A stretch of 11,528 nt of DNA from JACPIN01 sp964367085. GTDB taxonomy: Archaea > Nanobdellota > Nanobdellia > SCGC-AAA011-G17 > ARS1403. The position numbers were made by a program, and so were the translations under genes. Where the stretch lies: NCBI GenBank assembly GCA_964367085.1, contig CAYIWL010000024.1:1-11528 (forward strand). Reading direction: 5' to 3'. The notes under the pieces were generated by a model. That model ran no database searches, was not told the origin of the DNA, and was given only the letters and a program-made list of their open reading frames with translations. How positions within the stretch are numbered: the first letter of the stretch is position 1; each line of letters starts with the position of its first letter. Shown here piece by piece: positions 5,668 to 11,528 of this stretch.

Positions 5668-6042
5668 ATGTTGCCCTTGCATTATCCTGATTCGTGTATA
5701 TTTATAGAGTTGTTTTCAAACGAGAAAGAAAATAAGAAACAGCTAGTACGAACTTATCTCTATAATGTGGGAAGAAAGTACGATGTAATTGTTTCAAATT
5801 TGACATATGGAGAGATTTATAGGGCACTGATGAAGATGTTTGATAAGGATCAAGAAAGAGAAATGGCATTCCATAAAATCAACGACGTACTAAGACAGAT
5901 AGATATCTGTTCCTCCCAATTTGAAGACTATGAATTATCCTTGAAATTTAAAGATGTAGATTATAAACTAGAGCCTTCAGATGCCCTTCATTTAGCTATG
6001 GCTATAAACAATAAGTCACAAGTATTGGAGAAAGAGAATTAA
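5668..6042 (+). CDS. PIN-domain (VapC-like) ribonuclease, C-terminus lost by frameshift
   Basis: A 124-residue PIN domain of the VapC toxin type, a magnesium-dependent RNase fold. Conserved acidic residues are D8 (YPDSCIFIEL), E49 (LTYGEIYRAL) and D105 (SDALHLAMA). A PIN domain normally continues with a strand carrying a fourth acidic residue and a last helix/strand. Here the frame stops after NKSQVLEKEN, but the missing end is readable in the -1 frame just downstream (6030-6107). The gene is therefore probably disrupted by a net one-base loss, unless a sequencing error or ribosomal slippage is involved. No VapB-like antitoxin gene precedes it; the divergent neighbour is the HEIIH protein. 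Leaderless start at 5668, set by the shared TATA box. Full activity as encoded is doubtful. Confidence 0.75.
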   Translation: MLPLHYPDSCIFIELFSNEKENKKQLVRTYLYNVGRKYDVIVSNLTYGEIYRALMKMFDKDQEREMAFHKINDVLRQIDICSSQFEDYELSLKFKDVDYKLEPSDALHLAMAINNKSQVLEKEN

Positions 6043-6107
6043 TTAATAATGAAAGAATCAAAGAACTATGTAAAAGCCAAGGGCTTAAAATTGAAAGCTT
6101 AAGTTAA
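6030..6107 (+). pseudogene. Out-of-frame C-terminal tail of the PIN-domain gene
   Basis: Read in the -1 frame, bases 6030-6107 encode a tail beginning EREL and ending ERIKELCKSQGLKIESLS, followed by a stop. This closely resembles the end of VapC-like PIN domains (acidic residue, then a helix ending in a short hydrophobic strand). Joined after QVLE it gives a protein of about 145 residues, the usual length. No classical slippery heptamer is present at the junction (GAG AAA GAG). Confidence 0.6.
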
Positions 6108-6278
6108 GGTTCTTTCGTGCCTTATCATCTTCAATATCTGTACAGCGCTATAACGAGACTTTATATGCTCAACATCCCTAAACATCTCTCTTGCTTTCTT
6201 TATCGTCTCTGGATCTCTATCTACTTTGTAAACATCAATCTTTGCTACACCATTTGATCGTTTTAACTTACTTTTCAT
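6099..6278 (-). CDS. Small charged protein (59 aa), unknown
   Basis: A minus-strand frame translating to MKSKLKRSNGVAKIDVYK and ending SAVQILKMIRHERTLT. It is highly charged, with a basic N-terminus, a predicted central helix (ETIKKAREMF) and a C-terminal amphipathic helix. No family is recognised. Size and charge would suit a small antitoxin or DNA-binding protein, but no motif proves that. It converges on the PIN gene: its stop codon (6099-6101) overlaps the displaced PIN tail. An AT-rich box (CTTTTAAATAAAA, minus strand) lies about 32 nt upstream of the ATG, so the leader would be only a few bases. Without it, the stretch between PIN and IleRS would be about 250 bases of unexplained sequence. 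Confidence 0.45.
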   Translation of the reverse strand: MKSKLKRSNGVAKIDVYKVDRDPETIKKAREMFRDVEHIKSRYSAVQILKMIRHERTLT

Positions 6279-6302
6279 ATGAACCAGACATAGATTAGGT
6301 TA

Positions 6303-6315
6303 TTTTATTTAAAAG
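6303..6315 (-). promoter_or_regulatory. Possible TATA box for the 59-aa ORF
   Basis: The minus strand reads CTTTTAAATAAAA, centred about 32 nt before the ATG at 6278. This is slightly further than the leaderless spacing seen elsewhere in the window. Confidence 0.35.
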
Positions 6316-6329
6316 CCTATCGGAAAACC

Positions 6330-6337
6330 TTTTAAAA
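6330..6337 (+). promoter_or_regulatory. TATA box (TTTTAAAA) of the IleRS gene
   Basis: The palindrome TTTTAAAA is centred 27.5 nt before ATG 6361. No ribosome binding site is visible, so a leaderless start is likely. Confidence 0.65.
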
Positions 6338-6360
6338 TCTGGATAATAACTCTAGAACTT

Positions 6361-9153
6361 ATGTACAACCCGCAAGAAGTAGAAAAAGAGATATTAAAAT
6401 TCTGGAAGAAGAAAAAGATATTTGACAAGCTTAGAAAAAAAAATCAAGGAAATAAGGTTTTTTCTTTTATTGATGGTCCTATAACTGCAAATAATCCGAT
6501 GGGAGTGCATCATGCATGGGGGAGAACTTACAAAGATATTTTTCAAAGATGGAAGGCAATGCAGGGTTTTGATCAGCGCTTTCAGAACGGGTTTGACTGC
6601 CAAGGATTATGGGTTGAAGTAGAAGTTGAAAAAGACCTTGGCCTGAATTCTAAAAGAGAGATTGAAGAATATGGCTTAAATAAATTTTCAAAAGCATGCA
6701 GAAAAAGAGTTGAAAAGTATTCTAAGATACAGACAGAGCAGTCGATAAAGCTAGGGCAGTGGATGGACTGGGATAATTCTTATTATACAATGGACGATTA
6801 CAACATAGAGCATATCTGGCATTTCTTAAAAGAGTGCCATAAAAGAGGATGGCTGTACAAAGGAACAAAAGTAATGCCTTGGTGCTTGCGCTGCGGGACT
6901 TCTCTTGCACAACATGAATTAGTAGATACTTATGAAGATAAAACTCATGAAGCAGTCTACTTTAGAGCTCCAATAAAGAATACTAAGAATCATTACCTTC
7001 TTCTTTGGAGTACTACACCTTGGACTTTTCCGGCGAATGTTGCAGCTGCGGTAAATCCAGGATTGATGTATGTAAAAGCAGAGCAGTCTGGAAATGTTTA
7101 TTACCTTGCTGAGAAAGTTGCTGATAAAGTTCTTGAAAATAATTATAAAATCCTAGAAAGAGTGAAGGGGAATAAATTAATTGGACTGGAATACATAGGA
7201 CCGTTTGATTACCTTCCTGTTGTTAAAAATATAAAACACAAAGTAGTTGCCTGGAAAGACGTGGGCGAGGAAGAAGGAACAGGAATTGTGCATATAGCTC
7301 CGGGATGTGGTGCAGAAGATCACGAGCTGGCAAAGAAAGAAAACCTTGCTGAAATTTCTCCAATAGATGAGAGTGGAGACTATCTAGAAGGATTTGAATG
7401 GCTTACCGGAAAAAATGTTAAAAAAATCCACAGATTAGTTATTGAAGACTTAGAAAAAAATAATTTCCTGTACAAGGCTGAAAATTACAGGCATAGATAT
7501 CCTCATTGCTGGCGCTGCAAAGAAGAATTAGTTTTTAGACTGGTTTCTGAGTGGTTCATATCTTCTGATGAAATAAGACCGCTGATGAAAAAAAATGCAA
7601 AAGAAGTTTTCTGGCAGCCAGAGCATGGCGGAAAACTAATGCAGGACTGGCTTGATAATATGCAGGACTGGAACATTTCAAGAAGAAGATATTGGGGCTT
7701 GCCTCTTCCATTTTACGAATGTAGTTGTGGACATACAGAAATTGTAGGGTCTAAAGAAGAGTTGAAAAAGATTTCAATAGATGCTAGAAAAGTTGATTCT
7801 CTTCCTGAATTGCACAAGCCATGGATTGATGAAGTAAAGATAAAATGCCCTAAGTGCAAAAAAGAGGTTTCAAGAATTTCTGACGTTGGTGATTGCTGGC
7901 TGGATGCTGGGATAGTTCCATTCTCTACGCTTAATTACCTCAATGATAAAGAATATTGGAAGAGATGGTTTCCTGCTAATTTTGTAACTGAAATGAGAGA
8001 GCAGATAAGATTATGGTTTTATTCAATGCTTTTCATGTCAACTACATTGAAAAATGTTTCTCCGTACAAATCTGTTTTTCTTTATGAGAAAGTGCATGAT
8101 GAGAAAGGAAAACCGATGCACAAGTCAGCTGGAAATGCAATCTGGTTTGATGACGCGGTTGAAAAAATGGGGGCGGATGTCATGCGCTGGCTCTATTCAT
8201 TTCAAAACCCTTCTGTGAATTTAAATTTTGGATATGGTGCAGCAAAAGAAGCTAAGAGAGATTTGGACGTTATCTGGAATTTAGGGAATTATGTGAATCT
8301 GTACTGCAAACATAAAGATGAATATGCTGAGGATATTGCTTCGCGCTGGATAATTTCTAGGAGAGAATCCACAAAAGAAAAAGTTGAAACGTATTTAGAA
8401 AAGCTGCAGCCACAGCAGGCAGTACAAGAGATAAAACAATTTTTAGTAGAGGATCTGTCAAGAACTTATGGGCAGTTGATAAGAGATGAATTGGAAAATA
8501 AAAAAATTCAGGCAGTGTTGCATAATTCTTTTTTGGATGGATTAAAACTACTAGCTCCTTTCCTCCCATTTATCTCTGAAAAACTTTATCAAGACTTAGG
8601 CGGGGAAAAAGAATCTATTTTCTTAGAGGATTGGCCGCAGTCCAGCAAAAAATTAATTCGTGAAGATTTGGAAATGCATATGAAAGATGTTAAAAACATT
8701 ATTCAGGAAACTCTTGCTCAAAGAGACAAAGCAAAGATAGGAGTGAGGTGGCCGCTGCCTAATGTGTTAATTGTATCACCAAATTGTGAGCAGTTAGAGC
8801 AGTTCAAAGGTATAATCGAGAAGCAGACAAATGTAAAGCAAGTAACTTTCAAAAATGGAGAAAACTTAATTGAGCTTGACACTAAAATGACTGAAGAGCT
8901 TGAAAGAGAAGGGTATGTCCGCGAGTTGTCAAGAAGAATTCAGGAGCTAAGGAAGAAAGCAAAACTGAAAAAAGAGGATAAGATAAAGCTGCAGATAGGT
9001 ACTAAAGAAATATTCTTGAAAAATTTTAGTGATGAGTTAAAAGAAAAAGTAAATGCGACAACTTTAGAGATAATTTCTGAGATAAAAAACAAAGCTAAAA
9101 ACTATTCAAAAGAGAAAATAAAAGAGAAAGAATTTGAGATTGGATTTAATTAA
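6361..9153 (+). CDS. ileS: Isoleucine--tRNA ligase, divergent type
   Basis: Class I aminoacyl-tRNA synthetase (930 aa) charging tRNA-Ile with isoleucine using ATP in the cytoplasm. The HIGH motif is the variant GVHH (residues 48-51, in NNPMGVHHAWGR), and the KMSKS loop is MHKSAG (586-591). The Rossmann core continues with GFDCQGLWVEVEVEKDLG, a CP1 editing insertion around 195-370, then EQIRLWFYSML, the helical anticodon-binding domain and a C-terminal lysine-rich region. Possible zinc knuckles: C175/C178, C383/C386, C454/C456 and C496/C499. These motif forms differ from typical archaeal IleRS and recall a class I ligase type that I recollect from various bacteria and small-genome archaea, hinting at old horizontal transfer. 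Ile rather than Val or Leu is preferred because of the EQIRLWFYS region; certainty is good but not absolute. Confidence 0.85.
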   Translation: MYNPQEVEKEILKFWKKKKIFDKLRKKNQGNKVFSFIDGPITANNPMGVHHAWGRTYKDIFQRWKAMQGFDQRFQNGFDCQGLWVEVEVEKDLGLNSKREIEEYGLNKFSKACRKRVEKYSKIQTEQSIKLGQWMDWDNSYYTMDDYNIEHIWHFLKECHKRGWLYKGTKVMPWCLRCGTSLAQHELVDTYEDKTHEAVYFRAPIKNTKNHYLLLWSTTPWTFPANVAAAVNPGLMYVKAEQSGNVYYLAEKVADKVLENNYKILERVKGNKLIGLEYIGPFDYLPVVKNIKHKVVAWKDVGEEEGTGIVHIAPGCGAEDHELAKKENLAEISPIDESGDYLEGFEWLTGKNVKKIHRLVIEDLEKNNFLYKAENYRHRYPHCWRCKEELVFRLVSEWFISSDEIRPLMKKNAKEVFWQPEHGGKLMQDWLDNMQDWNISRRRYWGLPLPFYECSCGHTEIVGSKEELKKISIDARKVDSLPELHKPWIDEVKIKCPKCKKEVSRISDVGDCWLDAGIVPFSTLNYLNDKEYWKRWFPANFVTEMREQIRLWFYSMLFMSTTLKNVSPYKSVFLYEKVHDEKGKPMHKSAGNAIWFDDAVEKMGADVMRWLYSFQNPSVNLNFGYGAAKEAKRDLDVIWNLGNYVNLYCKHKDEYAEDIASRWIISRRESTKEKVETYLEKLQPQQAVQEIKQFLVEDLSRTYGQLIRDELENKKIQAVLHNSFLDGLKLLAPFLPFISEKLYQDLGGEKESIFLEDWPQSSKKLIREDLEMHMKDVKNIIQETLAQRDKAKIGVRWPLPNVLIVSPNCEQLEQFKGIIEKQTNVKQVTFKNGENLIELDTKMTEELEREGYVRELSRRIQELRKKAKLKKEDKIKLQIGTKEIFLKNFSDELKEKVNATTLEIISEIKNKAKNYSKEKIKEKEFEIGFN

Positions 9154-9177
9154 CTACTTGAGAATTTAATCATAGCA

Positions 9178-9186
9178 TTTATAAAC
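9178..9186 (+). promoter_or_regulatory. TATA box of the TBP gene
   Basis: ATTTATAAA is centred about 45 nt before ATG 9228, which would place the transcript start near 9207-9210 and leave a leader of about 20 nt. A second AT-rich box (TTTATAAAT, 9196-9204) is closer, and both could contribute. This gene, unlike most here, has a leader. Confidence 0.5.
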
Positions 9187-9216
9187 CTTTCCTACTTTAT
9201 AAATAAAAGTCTATTT

Positions 9217-9222
9217 GGAGTG
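9217..9222 (+). promoter_or_regulatory. Ribosome binding site of the TBP gene
   Basis: GGAGTG lies five bases before ATG 9228. It is one of only two clear Shine-Dalgarno sites in the window; the other precedes MCM. Confidence 0.65.
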
Positions 9223-9227
9223 AAATA

Positions 9228-9776
9228 ATGTCTAAAGCTAAAAAAGAAATTAAGATTGTTAACATCGTCTGCTCTGCTTCTCTCGGTCAAGATATTCCTT
9301 TAATAAAACTTGCTGAGACACTGCCGAATACAGAATATAATCCTGAGCAATTTCCTGGACTTGTAATGAGGATTAGGGAACCTAGAACTTCTGCTTTGAT
9401 TTTCAGTTCCGGCAAGATTGTTTCTACAGGCGCAAAATCAATGAAGAAAGTCAGAGAATCTGTAAGGGCAATAATTAAAAATTTGGCGAGGATAAAAATA
9501 AAAATTAAGTCTGTGCCGAAAGTAAATGTGCAGAACATGGTTGCATCTGGGTCTATTGGGATTGATCTAAATTTAAATTCACTTGCAATGGAACTGGAAA
9601 ATACAGAATATGAACCTGAGCAATTTCCAGGATTGGTATATAAACTTCCTGGGACAAGAGCAACTTTCCTATTATTCAGCAATGGAAAAATTGTATGCAC
9701 TGGAACTAGGTCAGAAACAAAACTGAATGAAGCTGTTGACAAGCTGATAAAAGTGCTGAGAAAATTAAAGAAATAA
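9228..9776 (+). CDS. tbp: TATA-box-binding protein (TBP)
   Basis: General transcription factor that binds and bends the TATA box and recruits TFB and RNA polymerase. The 182-residue protein consists of two direct repeats forming the saddle: about residues 9-90 and 100-180. Each contains NTEYxPEQFPGLV (34-46, 125-137) and a strand with a DNA-kinking phenylalanine followed by SGKIV or NGKIV (F59, F150). Bases 9328-9360 and 9600-9633 are still very similar at DNA level, showing the internal duplication. Length and layout are standard for archaea. The C-terminus is basic (KVLRKLKK), without the acidic tail found in several archaeal TBPs. It lies upstream of MCM in the same direction but is separated by about 150 bases with a probable terminator and a new promoter. 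Confidence 0.97.
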   Translation: MSKAKKEIKIVNIVCSASLGQDIPLIKLAETLPNTEYNPEQFPGLVMRIREPRTSALIFSSGKIVSTGAKSMKKVRESVRAIIKNLARIKIKIKSVPKVNVQNMVASGSIGIDLNLNSLAMELENTEYEPEQFPGLVYKLPGTRATFLLFSNGKIVCTGTRSETKLNEAVDKLIKVLRKLKK

Positions 9777-9835
9777 ATTTAATCGCTTCGCTCAATAAGA
9801 CGCCTGCGGTTTCTTATGAAAACTTCTCCTCTTAC

Positions 9836-9854
9836 TTTTCTTTTGAAAAGAAAA
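9836..9854. terminator. Inverted repeat with T-rich arm after TBP
   Basis: TTTTCTTTT-G-AAAAGAAAA is a perfect 9-bp inverted repeat about 60 nt after the TBP stop. The T-rich left arm on the plus strand could end the TBP transcript. A second weaker stem, ATAAGA (9795-9800) with TCTTAT (9812-9817), lies closer to the gene. Confidence 0.35.
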
Positions 9855-9890
9855 TTTGTACTTTACAAAGAAATTTTCAGTTTCTAAAGA

Positions 9891-9898
9891 TTTATATA
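9891..9898 (+). promoter_or_regulatory. TATA box (TTTATATA) of the MCM gene
   Basis: TTTATATA is centred 36.5 nt before the GTG at 9931, predicting a start near 9920 and a leader of about ten bases that just contains the ribosome binding site. Confidence 0.65.
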
Positions 9899-9919
9899 CC
9901 GCTTATATTTTTCGCTTAA

Positions 9920-9926
9920 GGGGGTG
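9920..9926 (+). promoter_or_regulatory. Ribosome binding site of the MCM gene
   Basis: GGGGGTG lies four bases before the GTG start at 9931 and supports that non-ATG start. The GTG inside it (9924) is followed at once by TAA and is not a start. Confidence 0.65.
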
Positions 9927-9930
9927 TAAA

Positions 9931-11528
9931 GTGGAAACTTCTGAGCAGTTGGAAAAGTTCCGGGATTTTTTTGAGTCTCATAAGGAAAGAATACATGAAG
10001 AGATAGCGAGAGGCGGGAAGTCTGTTCTGATTGATTTCAAAGAGATATTGGTGCATGATCCTGAGCTTGCTGATTTGCTGCTTGAAGATCCCGAAAATTT
10101 GTTAAAGGCTGCTGAGAATTCGCTTGATAATTTAGACTTGCCTTCTGATTTTTTGAAAATACGTTTTAACAATCTCCCTTCTACAAACTTGCTGAGGATC
10201 CGAGATATAAGATCCGTGCACCTTGACAGATTTATTGCTGTTGAGGGTTTAGTCAGGCAGACTTCTGATGTTCGCCCCCAAGTTACGTCTGCTAAATTCG
10301 AATGCCCTTCATGCGGCAATACGATGCTGCTTCTCCAAATTGATACACAGTTTCGCGAGCCTTCGAGATGCTCCTGTGGCAGAAAAGGAAAATTCAGATT
10401 GATCCATAAAGATTTAGTTGATGCTCAAAGAATTGTACTTGAAGAATCCCCTGAAACATTAGAGGGAGGAGAGCAGCCTAAAAGACTTGCTGTTTTTTTG
10501 AAAGGGGATTTAGTTGATCCTAAAATGGAGAAAAGAACTGCCCCCGGAACTAGAGTGATGATAACTGGAATAGTAAAAGAAGTCGAAATTCCTTTGAGAA
10601 CTGGCGGGCATTCAACTAGGTATGATTTAGTGATGGACTCAAATTATATCGAGCCGGTAGAAGAGACATTTGAAGAAATTAAAATCTCAAAAAAGGAAGA
10701 GGATGAAATCCTGGAAGTTGCAAAAGATCCAAAAGTGTATCAAAGACTTATTTCTTCAATAGCTCCATCAATTTACGGGCACGATGATATAAAAGCTGCA
10801 CTTATGCTGCAATTAATGGGAGGAGTGCAAAAATCGCATAGTGATGGAACAAAAAGAAGAGGAGACATCCATGTGCTTTTAATTGGAGATCCAGGAGTTG
10901 CAAAAAGTCAGCTACTCCAATTCATTTCAAAAATAGCACCCAAAGCAAGACTGGTTTCCGGAAAAGGAGCTTCATCTGCAGGACTGACTGCAACCGTAGT
11001 TAAAGACGAATTCTTGCGAGGATGGGCGCTAGAAGCAGGAGCTTTTGTTTTAGCCAATGGTGGGTTTGCGATTATCGACGAGATGGACAAGATAAATCCC
11101 GAAGACACTGCCGCACTTCATCAGGCACTTGAGCAGCAGATAATTACAATTGCAAAGGCAAATATTCAGGCAACTTTGAAGGCCAAGACAACATTGCTTG
11201 CAGCGGCGAATCCTAAATTAGGAAGATTTGATCCTTATATCCCGATTGCGTCGCAAATAAACATGCCTTCAACTCTGATAAACCGCTTTGATCTGATATT
11301 TCCGATTCGCGATCTTCCTTCAAGGGAATTTGATACGAGAGTTGCAAACCATGTGCTCACTTTGCAGCAAAATCCTGAAGATGTTAAAGCAGAATTCCCT
11401 CCTGAATTTTTGAAAAAATATATTTCATATGCGAGGCAAAAAATAATTCCCGTATTAACAAAAGAAGCTGTGGATGAAATAAAAAATTTTTACGTAAATT
11501 TAAGAAATCTTCCATCGTACAACGAGCA
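9931..11528 (+). CDS. mcm: Replicative minichromosome maintenance helicase (MCM), 3' end outside window
   Basis: Hexameric ATP-driven 3'-5' DNA helicase of archaeal replication forks. The frame is open for 532 codons to the window edge from a GTG start with a strong ribosome binding site. Residues 1-110 form the N-terminal helical/OB part. A zinc site C125/C128/C147/C149 follows, then the AAA+ domain: Walker A GDPGVAKS (319-326), Walker B IIDEMDKI (381-388), sensor 1 AAANP (424-428) and arginine-finger region NRFDLIF (451-457). The Walker B methionine and the N in NRFD (commonly SRFD) are small departures. The lid and C-terminal winged helix are cut off or only begun. It follows TBP in the same direction under its own promoter. 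Confidence 0.97.
   Translation, partial: METSEQLEKFRDFFESHKERIHEEIARGGKSVLIDFKEILVHDPELADLLLEDPENLLKAAENSLDNLDLPSDFLKIRFNNLPSTNLLRIRDIRSVHLDRFIAVEGLVRQTSDVRPQVTSAKFECPSCGNTMLLLQIDTQFREPSRCSCGRKGKFRLIHKDLVDAQRIVLEESPETLEGGEQPKRLAVFLKGDLVDPKMEKRTAPGTRVMITGIVKEVEIPLRTGGHSTRYDLVMDSNYIEPVEETFEEIKISKKEEDEILEVAKDPKVYQRLISSIAPSIYGHDDIKAALMLQLMGGVQKSHSDGTKRRGDIHVLLIGDPGVAKSQLLQFISKIAPKARLVSGKGASSAGLTATVVKDEFLRGWALEAGAFVLANGGFAIIDEMDKINPEDTAALHQALEQQIITIAKANIQATLKAKTTLLAAANPKLGRFDPYIPIASQINMPSTLINRFDLIFPIRDLPSREFDTRVANHVLTLQQNPEDVKAEFPPEFLKKYISYARQKIIPVLTKEAVDEIKNFYVNLRNLPSYNE

Noticed and set aside
6024..6042. Programmed -1 frameshift in the PIN gene
   Set aside because: No slippery heptamer or strong downstream structure was visible; an indel or sequence error is simpler.
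9328..9633. DNA direct repeat as a mobile element or CRISPR unit
   Set aside because: The two similar stretches are the internal duplication of TBP. No CRISPR-like array or transposase was seen anywhere in the window.
9287..9742. Long minus-strand open frame inside the TBP gene
   Set aside because: It is a shadow of TBP; its translation lacks any family features and the plus-strand protein is unmistakable.
9978..10319. Minus-strand open frame inside MCM, serine-rich
   Set aside because: Antisense shadow of the MCM N-terminal region, with no promoter or motif of its own.

Overview
This is an AT-rich archaeal window. It encodes an archaeal TATA-binding protein, a replicative MCM helicase, and two tRNA genes without an encoded CCA end. 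Most genes have an AT-rich TATA box (TTTATATA, ATTTAAAT or TTTTAAAA) centred about 26-29 nt before the start codon, which indicates largely leaderless transcription. Small compact genes, a divergent isoleucyl-tRNA synthetase and tRNA genes with odd insertions suggest a DPANN-type archaeon (Woesearchaeota/Pacearchaeota-like). That placement is inference, since no rRNA is present.

Layout. 1-171: two leftward tRNA genes, tRNA-Val(CAC), cut by the window edge, and tRNA-Gln(CTG). Each carries a short D-arm insertion that looks like a non-canonical intron. 246-2580: four rightward genes, each with its own promoter: an AstE/AspA-type zinc acyl-amino-acid hydrolase, a small single-pass membrane protein, an unknown helical protein, and a four-CxxC zinc-ribbon protein. 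2622-6278: an accessory-looking segment. It has a 497-aa protein with an ADP-ribosyltransferase-like HGT motif, a VanZ-like membrane protein, a leftward 343-aa protein with an HEIIH metallopeptidase motif, a PIN-domain (VapC-like) gene with a frameshifted tail, and a previously unmarked 59-aa ORF on the minus strand. 6361-11528: informational genes, namely IleRS, TBP and the 5' two-thirds or more of MCM, which starts at GTG and runs off the window.

The most interesting signal is in the middle segment. The 497-aa and 343-aa proteins share a homologous N-terminal module of about 92 residues (roughly 43 identical positions by eye), fused to unrelated C-terminal parts: ART-like in one, helical/winged-helix-like plus HExxH in the other. 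The module ends at a 29-bp DNA stretch matching at 27 positions between the two genes, present as an inverted repeat around the VanZ gene. The peptidase gene and the PIN gene are divergent and share one palindromic ATTTAAAT box exactly equidistant from both ATGs. This looks like a modular effector or toxin-antitoxin-like family with a swappable C-terminus. Its function is not shown by the sequence.

In the informational block TBP recruits TFB and RNA polymerase to promoters of the kind seen here, MCM unwinds DNA for replication, and IleRS charges tRNA-Ile. These genes appear to be neighbours with separate promoters rather than one operon. No intergenic stretch exceeds 300 bases.
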